Shown here: piece after piece, positions 15,369 to 23,871 of the stretch | How the letters are laid out: each line of letters begins with the position of its first letter | Position numbering within the stretch: position 1 is the stretch's first letter | DNA from: Acidimicrobiaceae bacterium | GTDB lineage: Bacteria; Actinomycetota; Acidimicrobiia; Acidimicrobiales; Bog-793 | Length of the DNA stretch: 40,692 nt | Reading direction: 5' to 3' | Assembly (NCBI GenBank): GCA_027306925.1 | Contig: DAHUXW010000072.1 | Span: forward strand, 1-40,692 | Notes under the pieces: model-generated | Told to the model about the DNA's origin: nothing | What the model saw: the letters and a program-made list of their open reading frames with translations, nothing else | Databases searched by the model: none | Made by a program: the position numbers and the translations under genes

Positions 15369-18038
15369 GTGCCGTACGTGTTCGACTTCGACCACCCACA
15401 CGACGTCGCGCCGCGCCGGTTGCGGGCGCTGCTCGGCGGCAAGGGGGCGAACCTCGCCGAGATGACCTCCGTGCTCGGGCTGCCCGTGCCGCCGGGGTTC
15501 ACGATCTCGACCGAGGCGTGCCGCGAGTACCTCGCGCGCGGGTGGCCGGAGGTGCTCGACGAGGAGATCGCCGAGCACCTCGGCAACCTCGAGCGGTCGT
15601 TCGGCCGGCGCCTCGGCGACGGCGAGGACCCGCTCCTCGTCTCGGTGCGCTCGGGCGCGCAGTTCTCGATGCCAGGCATGATGGACACGGTCCTCGACCT
15701 CGGGCTGAACGACCGGTCGGTCGCGGGCCTCGCTGCGCAGACGGCCGACGAGCGGTTCGCGTACGACTCGTACCGGCGGTTCGTCGCGATGTACGCCCGC
15801 ATCGTGCTCGGCCTCGACGCGGCGCCGTTCGACGCGGCGTTCGAGGACGAGAAGGTCGCGGCCGGCGTCGAGAGCGACGCCGCGCTGCCGACCGACGCGC
15901 TTCGCCGTGTCGTCGCGACCTCGAAGGCCCTGGTCGAGCGGGCGACGGGCGCGGCCTTCCCCGACGAGCCGGCGGCGCAGCTGCGCGGCGCGATCGAGGC
16001 CGTGTTCTCGTCGTGGCTCGGACCGCGGGCGCGCGCGTATCGCGAGCGGGAGCACATCGCCCACGATCTCGGGACCGCGGTGACGGTGCAGGCCATGGTC
16101 TTCGGCAACCGCGACGACGACTCCGGGACCGGCGTGGCGTTCACCCGGGACCCGGCGACGGGCGAGCGCCGTCCCTACGGCGACTTCCTCGTGAACGCGC
16201 AGGGCGAGGACGTAGTCGCCGGCATCCGCAACACGCTCCCGCTCGCGGCGCTCGCCGAGCGTTTCCCGGACGTCCACGGCCAGCTCGTCGAGGTCTTCGA
16301 ACGGCTCGAGGCGCACTTTCGCGACATGTGCGACATCGAGTTCACGATCGAGCAGGGCCGGCTGTGGATGCTCCAGACGCGGGTCGGCAAGCGCACGGGC
16401 CGGGCCGCGCTCCGCATGGCCGTCGACATGGTCGACGAGCCCGTGATCGCGCTCAGCCACGCCGAGGCCGTCGCACGTGTCAGGCCGGAACAGATCGACG
16501 GCGTGCTCCACCCGCAGTTCGCCGGCGGGGATGTAGTCGTCGCCACGCGTGGCCTCGGAGCGTCGCCGGGCGCGGCGGTCGGTCGTGTCGTGCTGAGCGC
16601 GGACGCCGCGGTCGACGCGGCCGCCCGGGGCGAGAGCGTCGTGCTCGTGACCAACGAGACGTCCCCCGAGGACGTCCGCGGGATGCTCGCCGCCACCGGG
16701 ATCCTGACCCGTCGCGGCGGCCTCGTGAGCCACGCCGCGGTCGTCGCCCGCGGCTGGGGAAAGCCGGCGGTCGTCGGCGCCGAGCGCGTCGAGATCTCGG
16801 GCGACGAGGTGCGGATCGCCGGCCAGGTCGTGCGCGCCGGCGACATGATCTCGATCGACGGATCGTCCGGGGTGGTGGTCGTCGGGGCCGTCGAGCTCGC
16901 GTCCGCCGAACCGCCCGAGACGCTCGAGACCGTGCTCGCGTGGGCCGACGAGATCCGAGCCGGCCGGCTGGGCGTGCGTGCGAACGCGGACAACGGGCCG
17001 GACGCGGCGAACGCGCGCCGGCTCGGTGCCGAGGGCATCGGCCTGTGCAGGACCGAGCACATGTTCCTCGCCGAGGACCGGCTCCCCATCGTCCGACGCA
17101 TGATCCTCGCGACGGACCCCACCGAGGAGGCCGCGGCGCTCGCGGCGCTCCGTGAGGTCCAGCGCGAGGACTTCGCCCACATCCTCGAGGCGATGGACGG
17201 CCTGCCGGTCACCGTGCGCCTCCTCGACCCGCCGCTGCACGAGTTCCTGCCGGACGTGTCCGCGCTCGCGCTCAAGGCGGCGATGGAGGGGCTCAGCCCG
17301 ATCGAGGAGCGCCTGTACGAGGCGGCGCGCTCCTGGCACGAGCTCAACCCGATGCTCGGGACGCGAGGGGTCAGGCTCGGGATCGTCAAGCCGGGCCTCT
17401 ACGCGATGCAGGTCAGCGCGCTCGTCGACGCGGCCGTGGAACGGCTCGCGCTCGGCGGTCGTCCGGTCATCGAGGTCATGATCCCCCTCACCGTCTCGCG
17501 CGAGGAGCTCGCGCTCGCACGCAGCTGGGTCGAGGATGCGATCGCCGAGTCGCGTGCGGCCGCCCGCGGGCTCGACATCCGGATCGGCACGATGGTGGAG
17601 ACACCGAGGGCGGCGCTTCGCGCGGGGGAGCTCGCGCAGGCCGCGGACTTCTTCTCGTTCGGCACGAACGACCTCACCCAGATGACGTTCGGGTTCTCGC
17701 GCGACGACGTCGAGGCGCGAATGATGGCGATCTACCTCGAGCGGGGTCTCATCCCGGCGAACCCGTTCGAGCGCATCGACGCCGAGGGCGTCGGCGAGCT
17801 CGTCCGGACCGCCGCGCTGCGCGGGCGCGAGGCGAACCCGTCGATCAAGCTCGGCATCTGCGGCGAGCACGGCGGCGATCCCGAGTCGATCGCCTTCTTC
17901 GCGGAGATCGGCCTCGACTACGTGAGCTGCTCGCCGTTCCGGATACCGATCGCGCGCCTCGCCGCCGCGCAGGCGTTGCTCGCGCTCGACGCACGAGGAA
18001 TCGGCCGGGACGTCGCCGCCGCGGACGCGACGGCCTAG
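15369..18038 (+). CDS. ppdK: Pyruvate phosphate dikinase
   Basis: An 889-residue enzyme that interconverts pyruvate + ATP + Pi and phosphoenolpyruvate + AMP + PPi. The N-terminal nucleotide-binding domain begins LLGGKGANLAEM. The phosphohistidine domain has GGLVSHAAVVARG with His455. The C-terminal PEP/pyruvate barrel has GICGEHGGDPES with Cys831. With the start at GTG 15369, His455 and Cys831 fall at the same numbers as in the well-studied Clostridium symbiosum enzyme, which supports this start; GGAGAGGGGG precedes it. It lacks nothing visible. Its TAG shares bases with the stop of the convergent MFS gene, leaving no room for a terminator. Confidence 0.96.
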   Translation: MPYVFDFDHPHDVAPRRLRALLGGKGANLAEMTSVLGLPVPPGFTISTEACREYLARGWPEVLDEEIAEHLGNLERSFGRRLGDGEDPLLVSVRSGAQFSMPGMMDTVLDLGLNDRSVAGLAAQTADERFAYDSYRRFVAMYARIVLGLDAAPFDAAFEDEKVAAGVESDAALPTDALRRVVATSKALVERATGAAFPDEPAAQLRGAIEAVFSSWLGPRARAYREREHIAHDLGTAVTVQAMVFGNRDDDSGTGVAFTRDPATGERRPYGDFLVNAQGEDVVAGIRNTLPLAALAERFPDVHGQLVEVFERLEAHFRDMCDIEFTIEQGRLWMLQTRVGKRTGRAALRMAVDMVDEPVIALSHAEAVARVRPEQIDGVLHPQFAGGDVVVATRGLGASPGAAVGRVVLSADAAVDAAARGESVVLVTNETSPEDVRGMLAATGILTRRGGLVSHAAVVARGWGKPAVVGAERVEISGDEVRIAGQVVRAGDMISIDGSSGVVVVGAVELASAEPPETLETVLAWADEIRAGRLGVRANADNGPDAANARRLGAEGIGLCRTEHMFLAEDRLPIVRRMILATDPTEEAAALAALREVQREDFAHILEAMDGLPVTVRLLDPPLHEFLPDVSALALKAAMEGLSPIEERLYEAARSWHELNPMLGTRGVRLGIVKPGLYAMQVSALVDAAVERLALGGRPVIEVMIPLTVSREELALARSWVEDAIAESRAAARGLDIRIGTMVETPRAALRAGELAQAADFFSFGTNDLTQMTFGFSRDDVEARMMAIYLERGLIPANPFERIDAEGVGELVRTAALRGREANPSIKLGICGEHGGDPESIAFFAEIGLDYVSCSPFRIPIARLAAAQALLALDARGIGRDVAAADATA

Positions 18039-19336
18039 GCCGCGCCTTCGACCGGGCCCGCGGCGAGCGGGCCCGATGGAGGCCCCGAGCGACGGCGCGC
18101 CCGTGCGAGCATCGCGATCCCGACGAGCGCCGCGCCCTCGCACGACGCCGCACCGACGCCGAGGCCGGTCCGCGCACCCGCGAGGTCCGTCACCCACCCG
18201 ATGATCGGCCCGCCGATCGGGGTCGATCCCATGAACGCGACCGACCACAGGGCCATCACTCGGCCGCGCATCGCCGGCGCTGCGGCGAGCTGCAGCGTGG
18301 AGTTGCTCCTCGAGAGGAACGAGACGCTCCCGTAGCCGACCGCGACGAGCGCGACGATCTCCGCGCCGATGTCCGGGGCGACGGCCGAGAGCAGGATCGC
18401 GCCGCCGAAGATCGACGCGGCCACGGTGAGCTCACGAAGGCCGGTGCCGCCGCGCGCCGCGGTCACCAGCCCGCCGATCACGGCGCCGGCACCCATCGCG
18501 GCCGTGATGAACCCGTACGCGCGCGCGCCGCCGTGGAACGTCTGCTGCGCGAGGACGGGAAGCGTGACCTGGAACTCGTACGCGAGGGTCCCGACGACCG
18601 CGATCATCACGAGCGGCACCGCGAGCTCGGGGTTGTGCGCGACGTACGCGAACCCCTCGCGCAGCTGTCCCCGCCCGCGCGCCACCGGTGGGCTCGGGCG
18701 GAGCTGAGCGCGGTCCATGGTCGTGAGCGATCCGACGACTGCGACGAAGCTCAGCGCGTTCGCGATGAAGCACCAGCCGACGCCGACGGTCGCGATGAGG
18801 AGCCCGGCGACCGCCGGGCCGATCGCCCGTGCCGCGTTGACGAGGGTCGAGTTCAGGCTCACCGCGTTCCGCAGGTGTTCGGCGCCGACCATCTCGAGCA
18901 CGAAAGCCTGTCGCGACGGGTTCTCGAAGCAGTTGTTGAGACCGAGGACCACCGCGAGCGCGCAGATCTCCCAGAAGCGGATCGAACCGGCGACGACGAG
19001 CACCCCGAGCGCGATCGCCTGCACGCCCATCATCGACTGGAGCACGACCATGAGACGCCGCTTGTCGACGCGGTCCGCGACGACGCCGGCGTATGGACCG
19101 AGGACGAGCACCGGCAGCGTCTGGAGAGCGACGACGAGACCGAGGTCGGTCGGCGAGTGCGTCGTCGTGATCACGAGCCACGCCTGCGCGGTCGCCTGCA
19201 TCCACGTGCCGATGAGGGAGATCGCTTGACCGGTGAAGAAGCGCCGGTAGTTCGGGTTCGCGAGCGCCGCAAACATCTGTCGGCCGAACGCGGCGCCCTG
19301 CGGCTCCGCCGCTCGCCGCGCGCCGCGCCCGGTCAC
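18035..19336 (-). CDS. MFS transporter (EntS/MFS_3-like)
   Basis: A 433-residue major facilitator with about twelve helices, opening MFAALANPNYRRFFTGQAISLIGTWMQ after a short tail, followed by WLVITTTHSPTDLGLV and the loop ADRVDKRRLM typical of this drug/siderophore exporter group. It probably exports a small molecule by proton antiport; the substrate is unknown. It starts at GTG 19336, whose bases overlap the TGA of the MarR gene (GTGA), so it is translationally coupled to the regulator. This arrangement suggests that the MarR protein controls the exporter. Confidence 0.85.
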   Translation of the reverse strand: MTGRGARRAAEPQGAAFGRQMFAALANPNYRRFFTGQAISLIGTWMQATAQAWLVITTTHSPTDLGLVVALQTLPVLVLGPYAGVVADRVDKRRLMVVLQSMMGVQAIALGVLVVAGSIRFWEICALAVVLGLNNCFENPSRQAFVLEMVGAEHLRNAVSLNSTLVNAARAIGPAVAGLLIATVGVGWCFIANALSFVAVVGSLTTMDRAQLRPSPPVARGRGQLREGFAYVAHNPELAVPLVMIAVVGTLAYEFQVTLPVLAQQTFHGGARAYGFITAAMGAGAVIGGLVTAARGGTGLRELTVAASIFGGAILLSAVAPDIGAEIVALVAVGYGSVSFLSRSNSTLQLAAAPAMRGRVMALWSVAFMGSTPIGGPIIGWVTDLAGARTGLGVGAASCEGAALVGIAMLARARRRSGPPSGPLAAGPVEGAA

Positions 19337-19866
19337 CGCGGCCGGTTCCTCAGCCGTTCGCCGAGCAGCTCGATCACGTCGAGCGCGGCGGCGAGCGTCC
19401 GTCGCTGCACCGGATCGAGCCGCTCGAGCTCCTCCCGTAGCGCGGACGCGCTCTCGGCCCGCTCCTTGTCGAGCAGGCGGCGGCCGCGGGCGGTCGCTTC
19501 GATCCGTGCGACCCGGCGGTCGTCGGGATCGGCGTCGCGTCGGGCGAGGCCCGCGTCCTCGAGCTTCGCGAGCACTCGCGACACGAGCGTCGCGTTCAGG
19601 CCCTCGCGCGCGGCGAGGTCGGTGGATCGCTGCGGCCCTGCGTGGACGAGCGCCGAGAGCACGGCGACCTGGGTGGGGGACAGCCCCTCGCGTGCACCGG
19701 GAGGGCGCGCGTGGCGGTGGATCCGTCGGATCGCGTGCTGGAGCCGCGCGGCGTCGTCCACGGCCGCAGCACCCCGCACGGTCGCGGTGCCCGAGTCCGC
19801 GCGCCGCGCGGCGCCCGAGTCCGCGCGCCGCGCGGTGCCCGACGATTGTTGCTTGCCGGCAAGCAT
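19333..19866 (-). CDS. MarR-family transcriptional regulator
   Basis: A 177-residue MarR regulator. The winged helix is visible in LSPTQVAVLSALVHAG, STDLAAREGLNATLVSRVLAKLEDAGL and RRDADPDDRRVARIEAT; dimerisation helices flank it. Residues 9-32 come from a 24-bp tandem repeat and are not conserved in the family. The ATG at 19866 lies on a perfect 16-bp palindrome, a plausible autoregulatory operator; if translation instead begins near codon 35 (VDDAARLQHAIRR), the palindrome would sit about 100 nt upstream, in the promoter. It forms an operon with the MFS gene and is divergent from the Ldh2-type gene. Confidence 0.85.
   Translation of the reverse strand: MLAGKQQSSGTARRADSGAARRADSGTATVRGAAAVDDAARLQHAIRRIHRHARPPGAREGLSPTQVAVLSALVHAGPQRSTDLAAREGLNATLVSRVLAKLEDAGLARRDADPDDRRVARIEATARGRRLLDKERAESASALREELERLDPVQRRTLAAALDVIELLGERLRNRPR
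19792..19839. repeat. 24-bp tandem repeat, two copies
   Basis: Unit beginning CGAGTCCGCGCGCCGCG at 19792-19815 and again at 19816-19839, with one mismatch. It adds the peptide pair RADSGAAR/RADSGTAR to the N-terminus of the MarR protein. Confidence 0.8.
19850..19865. promoter_or_regulatory. Perfect palindrome TGCTTGCCGGCAAGCA, likely MarR operator
   Basis: A perfect 16-bp palindrome covers the first codons of the MarR gene and extends towards the divergent Ldh2-type gene. The half-site TTGC-type pattern resembles known MarR operators. No other copy was noticed in the window. Confidence 0.55.
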
Positions 19867-19969
19867 ATGGGTGAGCGTAGGCGCTGCCCGGGCATCCGCG
19901 CCGCGCGGCGCGCCCGCGGTACGGTCGCCGTGACGTGCGGGAGGGGCCCGTGCTGCCCGAGGAGGGTCG

Positions 19970-21007
19970 ATGAAGACCGACGTCGCTTCGGCCCGGGCGC
20001 TCGCATCGGCGATGCTCCGGGCGGCCGGGATGGACGCGCAGCCCGCGGCACGGACCGCCTGGGCGCTCGCGTCCGCCGAGTCGTGGGGGCGCGCGTCGCA
20101 CGGGTTGCTCCGACTCCCGTACTACCTGGAGCGCTTCTCGGCGGGAGGCTCCGACCCGCGGGCGGTTCTCCGGCTCGTCCGCTCGACGGCCGTGACCGCC
20201 GTGCTCGACGGCGGCAACGGGCTCGGCCACCACCACGTCTTCGAGGCAGCGACGAAGGCGAGCGCCATGGCCCGCGAGCACGGTCTCGCAGCGGTCGCCG
20301 TCGCGAACTCGGGCCACTGCGGCGTGCTCGGCCTGTACGTCGAGCCCATGCTCGACGCGGGGCTGGTCGGCATCGTGCTCTCCACGGGACCCGCGGTGAT
20401 GCCGCCCCCGGGAGGCTCGAGCGCGGTCGTCTCGACGAGCCCGATCGCAGCGGGTATCCCGATGCGCCCGCACGCCGCGGTCGTCGACATGGCCATGAGC
20501 GCGGTCGCCCGCGGCAGGATCGCCGCGAGTGCGGCCGCCGGCGAGGAGATCCCCACCGGCTGGGCGTTCGACGCCGACGGGGTCACGACGACCGACCCGC
20601 GCGAGGCCCTCGCGGGCCTGCTCGCCCCGTTCGGCGGTGCGAAGGGCTTCGCGCTCGCGCTGGTCGTCGAGTCGCTCACCGCGGGGATCGTCGGGCCCAG
20701 CCTCGCGACCGAGATCGCGGACCCGCTCGACGGCTCGGCGATCGCGGCGCCACAACGGATCGCGCATCTCGTGCTGGCGCTCGACCCGGCGTGCCTCGAC
20801 GCGGACGGCGCCTCCGGCGACCGGCTCGAGCGCCTGGCCGCGTCGGTCGCCGCGGCAGGCGGGCGCGTTCCAGGGGCGCGGAACCGCCACACGTCCGAGA
20901 TCGCGGACGACGACGAGCTCACGATTCCCGACCGGCTCGCGTCGAGTCTCGTGGCGCTCGCGGCCAGCCTCGGTGTCGATCCTCCCGGGAGCTTCGCGGA
21001 CCGCTGA
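19970..21007 (+). CDS. Ldh2-family (malate/L-lactate/sulfolactate-type) dehydrogenase
   Basis: A 345-residue NAD(P)-dependent 2-hydroxyacid dehydrogenase of the Ldh2/MDH2 family. Marks are SAESWGRASHGLLRLPYYLER near 33-53, GNGLGHHH, VAVANSGHCGVLG, STSPIAAGIP and FGGAKGFALALVVE. The family includes malate, lactate, ureidoglycolate and (R)-sulfolactate (ComC) dehydrogenases; sequence alone does not choose. The SuyAB-type genes directly downstream make (R)-sulfolactate oxidation to sulfopyruvate an attractive guess. GGAGG precedes ATG 19970. A 173-nt gap with its own promoter separates it from the lyase genes. Confidence 0.85.
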   Translation: MKTDVASARALASAMLRAAGMDAQPAARTAWALASAESWGRASHGLLRLPYYLERFSAGGSDPRAVLRLVRSTAVTAVLDGGNGLGHHHVFEAATKASAMAREHGLAAVAVANSGHCGVLGLYVEPMLDAGLVGIVLSTGPAVMPPPGGSSAVVSTSPIAAGIPMRPHAAVVDMAMSAVARGRIAASAAAGEEIPTGWAFDADGVTTTDPREALAGLLAPFGGAKGFALALVVESLTAGIVGPSLATEIADPLDGSAIAAPQRIAHLVLALDPACLDADGASGDRLERLAASVAAAGGRVPGARNRHTSEIADDDELTIPDRLASSLVALAASLGVDPPGSFADR

Positions 21008-21102
21008 CCGCGCGGCCCCGGCTGCGGCGGACGAGCGCGGGCGCGCCCGTGGCCGTCCCGTGCGCACCGGCACGCCGGCCGTAGGCGGGGGCTCGCGGGA
21101 TC

Positions 21103-21131
21103 TTGACGAGCTGACGGGCCCCAGGTAGCCT
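21103..21131 (+). promoter_or_regulatory. Promoter of the lyase operon
   Basis: TTGACG (21103-21108), 17-bp spacer, TAGCCT (21126-21131). Transcription would begin near 21138, immediately before the repeated motif at 21137-21155, so a bound regulator would block initiation. Confidence 0.6.
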
Positions 21132-21136
21132 CCCAC

Positions 21137-21155
21137 TGGAAAGAGGTCAGAGGTC
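21137..21155 (+). promoter_or_regulatory. Candidate GntR operator at the lyase promoter
   Basis: TGGAAAGAGGTCAGA (21137-21151) is identical over 15 nt to 29456-29470 ahead of the ABC ATPase gene. GGTCAGAGGTC (21145-21155) is identical over 11 nt to 29377-29387 ahead of the gntR gene. It lies at the expected start of transcription. Confidence 0.6.
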
Positions 21156-21180
21156 TGTGAGAGCGATTGCGGAGGCGACT

Positions 21181-21498
21181 GTGAGCGAAGCGACCGAGGG
21201 ATCGGGCGGCGGCCTCGCCGTCCTCGTCCACAACGAAGGCGACGACGTAGGCGTCGCGATCACCGACCTCATGCCCGGGGATGTCGTCGCCGGATGGCTC
21301 GACTCGGGCAGGCGTCAGACGATCGTCGTGAGCGAGGTCATCCCGCTCGGCCACAAGGTGTCGCTCGTTGACCTCGCCGAGGGCGCCGACGTCAACGAGT
21401 ACACGGTCCGGATCGCCGTCACGCGGGCGCCGATCGCTCGTGGCCACCACGTCCACACCCACAACGTAAGGAGCGCGAGATGGCAGCAGAGCGCCTGA
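21181..21498 (+). CDS. suyA: UxaA/SuyA-type small subunit (SAF domain) of a lyase
   Basis: A 105-residue SAF-domain protein matching the N-terminal part of altronate dehydratase or the alpha subunit of (R)-sulfolactate sulfo-lyase. Segments LAVLVHNEGDDVGVAITDL, VIPLGHKVSLVDLAEGADV and HHVHTHNVRSARW are visible; the final His-rich motif is typical. The DDVGVA wording is, as I recall, closer to SuyA than to UxaA, where DNVAVA is usual. I choose GTG 21181 because GGAGG (21171-21175) precedes it; a GTG at 21157 is in frame but has no binding site. It overlaps the large-subunit gene by 19 nt. Confidence 0.7.
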   Translation: MSEATEGSGGGLAVLVHNEGDDVGVAITDLMPGDVVAGWLDSGRRQTIVVSEVIPLGHKVSLVDLAEGADVNEYTVRIAVTRAPIARGHHVHTHNVRSARWQQSA

Positions 21499-22637
21499 CC
21501 GGTTATCGGCGAGCGGACGGCCGCGTCGGCATCCGCAACCACGTCGTCGTCCTCCCGGTCGACGACCTGTCGAACGCGGCCGCCGAGGGCATCGCCCGCC
21601 TCGTGCCGGGCGTGCTCGCCCTCCCCCACGCGTACGGCCGGCTGCAGTTCGGTGCGGACCTCGAGCTCACGTTCTCGACGCTCATCGGCACCGGTACGAA
21701 CCCGAACGTCGCCGCAGTCGTCGTCGTCGGCATCGAGCCGGCGTGGACCGCCCGCATCGCGGACGCGATCGAGGCGAGCGGCAAGCCGGTCGCACGGCTC
21801 TCGATCGAACGGCACGGAGACTTCGCGACGATCGCCGAGGGCGCCCGCCAGGCGGCCCGCATGCTGCAGGACGCGAGCGCGATCGAGCGCGTCGAGGTCC
21901 GCCGCGAGGAGGTCATGGTCTCGATCAAGTGCGGCGAGTCGGACACGACGAGCGGGCTCGGCTCGTGCCCGACGACGTCGGTGCTCGTCGACCGGCACGT
22001 CGACGGCGGCGGCACCGTGCTGTTCGGCGAGACGAGCGAGCTCACCGGTGGCGAGCACATCATCGCGGAGCGCTGCGTCGACGAGCACGTCCGCAAGCGG
22101 TTCACGGACTTCTACGACAGCTACATCGCGATGATCGAGCGGACCGGGGCCAACCTGCTGGGCTCGCAGCCCACCGAGGGCAACATCCGCGGCGGTCTGT
22201 CGACCATCGAGGAGAAGGCGATGGGCAACATCGCGAAGACCGGCACGGTGCCGGTCGTCGACGCGCTGGAGCCCGCCGAGCGGCCGACCCGGGCGGGGCT
22301 CAACTTCATGGACACGTCGTGCGCGGCCGCCGAGGCCATCACGCTCATGGCGGCGGCGGGCGCGGTGATCCACATCTTCCCGACTGGACAGGGCAACGTC
22401 ATCGGGAACCCGATCGAGCCGGTGATCAAGCTCCCGGCGAACCCGGTGACCGCGGCCACGATGTCGGAGCACATCGACCTCGATGTCTCGGCGATCCTCA
22501 CCGGCGAGATGACGCTCGCGGCCGCAGGCGACCTGCTCGATGATCTCGTCGAGCGTACGATCTGCGGGCGGCTCACCGCGGCCGAAGTGCTCGGGCACCG
22601 CGAGTACGTCCTCACGAAGCTCTACCAGAGCGCATAG
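21480..22637 (+). CDS. suyB: UxaA/SuyB-type large subunit of a lyase, probably (R)-sulfolactate sulfo-lyase
   Basis: A 385-residue protein of the altronate/galactarate dehydratase C-terminal family. Motifs: GYRRADGRVGIRNHVVVLPVDDLSN at the start, YGRLQFGADLEL (52-63), a CGESDTTSGLGSC segment (151-163), GETSELTGGEH, GNIRGGLSTIEEKAMGNI, and TGQGNVIGNPIEP. Separate small and large subunits, the YGRLQFG wording and the length agree with SuyB, which forms pyruvate and sulfite from (R)-sulfolactate; sugar-acid dehydratases of this family are usually fused. Preceded by AAGGAGCGAG and ATG 21480. I call the family firmly and the substrate tentatively. Confidence 0.72.
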   Translation: MAAERLTGYRRADGRVGIRNHVVVLPVDDLSNAAAEGIARLVPGVLALPHAYGRLQFGADLELTFSTLIGTGTNPNVAAVVVVGIEPAWTARIADAIEASGKPVARLSIERHGDFATIAEGARQAARMLQDASAIERVEVRREEVMVSIKCGESDTTSGLGSCPTTSVLVDRHVDGGGTVLFGETSELTGGEHIIAERCVDEHVRKRFTDFYDSYIAMIERTGANLLGSQPTEGNIRGGLSTIEEKAMGNIAKTGTVPVVDALEPAERPTRAGLNFMDTSCAAAEAITLMAAAGAVIHIFPTGQGNVIGNPIEPVIKLPANPVTAATMSEHIDLDVSAILTGEMTLAAAGDLLDDLVERTICGRLTAAEVLGHREYVLTKLYQSA

Positions 22638-22722
22638 GGAATCCGGCGCGCGCCGGACGACCGCGTACCGTGGATGCGGTCGAATCACTGTAAATCTACC
22701 TGCAAAGTATGTTGCATTGAAA

Positions 22723-22734
22723 GTGTCCGGACAC
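22723..22734. promoter_or_regulatory. Palindrome GTGTCCGGACAC upstream of the substrate-binding gene
   Basis: A perfect 12-bp palindrome lies 31 nt before the TTG start, in a 128-nt gap that also has an AT-rich patch (22688-22720). It may be an operator or part of a processing hairpin. The GGTCAGA motif is not present here. Confidence 0.35.
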
Positions 22735-22765
22735 GTCGTCCGGGTTACACGAGGGGGGAGCGCAG

Positions 22766-23830
22766 TTGAACAGCAAACGGGAATCGAAGGCGCGTTTCAC
22801 ACGGGTGCGCGCGGCGGCAGCCGGGCTCGCCGTCGCGTCCGTCGCGGTCGGCGGGATCACCGCGGCGTCGGGGGGAGCGTCCGGAAGCGTGCGCCACGCG
22901 TCCGGGCCCTCGTGGGCCGACGTGAACGTCGGGATCGCGCTGTCGCCGCCGAAGGTCATCTTCATGGCGCCGTACGTAGCGCAGGCCCAGGGCTACTTCG
23001 CGAAGGAGCACCTGCACGTCCACTTCATCAGCATGCCGAACGGACTGCAGACCGAGCTCGGGACGACCTCGGGCACGATCAACTTCGGTCTCAGCTCCGC
23101 GACCGACGCGATCCAGTCCGCCGCCGCGGGCGCGCCGATCCACGCGGTCGCGTCCTACGGGACGACGCTCGACACGGTCTGCGTCGCCGCGCCGGGCATC
23201 AAGAGCGCGAAGCAGCTCATCGGGCAGCCGGTCGGGTCGACCGGGACGGACGGGTTCTCGGAGACGACGCTCGCCGCCTGCCTCTCGCCGTCCGGCGTGA
23301 CGATCAACCAGACGAAGCCGATCACCATGACGCGCTCGGAGTTCGTCCCGGCGCTGGAGACGGGGCGGATCAAGGCTGCGGTCTTCCACGCGGACGACGC
23401 GTACGTCATCCTGCACGCCCTGAAGGGCGCGACGGTCCTCGACCGTCAGTACCAGACGGTGCCCAACTGGTGGTACGGCGGGATCACGGTGCTCGACAGC
23501 TACGCACGTCACCACGTCCAGGTCACGGAGCGCTTCCTCACCGCGCTGACACTTGCGAACCGGTGGATGAACAACACGAATAACACCGCGAAGCTCATCG
23601 ACCTCGGCGTGAAGACGACCCAGGAGGACCGGGGTGCCGTGACGTACGCGGTGCACTTCCTCCAGCAGGCCAAGACGTGGCCGAACGGGCTCGGGCTCTC
23701 GCAGAGCTCGGAGTACTTCACGGCGAAGAAGCTGAAGACGCTGAAGGAGATCGACCGGATCCCCTCGTACTCGCAGGTCGTCGACGAGACGTACATGAAG
23801 GCCGTGATCAAGAAGCTCGGCAACGGCTGA
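22766..23830 (+). CDS. ABC transporter periplasmic-type binding protein, NMT1/SsuA/TauA-like
   Basis: A 354-residue exported solute-binding protein of the nitrate/sulfonate/taurine group. Residues 14-45 form a signal peptide with no lipobox Cys. Then comes VNVGIALSPPKVIFMAPYVAQAQGYFAKEHLHVHF, the family's typical opening, followed by SSATDAIQSAAAGAPIHAVASYG and IGQPVGSTGTDGFSETTL. The ligand is not readable. Start TTG 22766 with GAGGGGGGAG just upstream. The matching ATPase and permease are not adjacent but lie 5.7 kb downstream, beyond the regulator. I assume they work together because no other subunits are present. Confidence 0.85.
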   Translation: MNSKRESKARFTRVRAAAAGLAVASVAVGGITAASGGASGSVRHASGPSWADVNVGIALSPPKVIFMAPYVAQAQGYFAKEHLHVHFISMPNGLQTELGTTSGTINFGLSSATDAIQSAAAGAPIHAVASYGTTLDTVCVAAPGIKSAKQLIGQPVGSTGTDGFSETTLAACLSPSGVTINQTKPITMTRSEFVPALETGRIKAAVFHADDAYVILHALKGATVLDRQYQTVPNWWYGGITVLDSYARHHVQVTERFLTALTLANRWMNNTNNTAKLIDLGVKTTQEDRGAVTYAVHFLQQAKTWPNGLGLSQSSEYFTAKKLKTLKEIDRIPSYSQVVDETYMKAVIKKLGNG

Positions 23831-23871
23831 GCGGCTGAGCCGACCAGACCGAGAAGGACAGGAACCCACAC

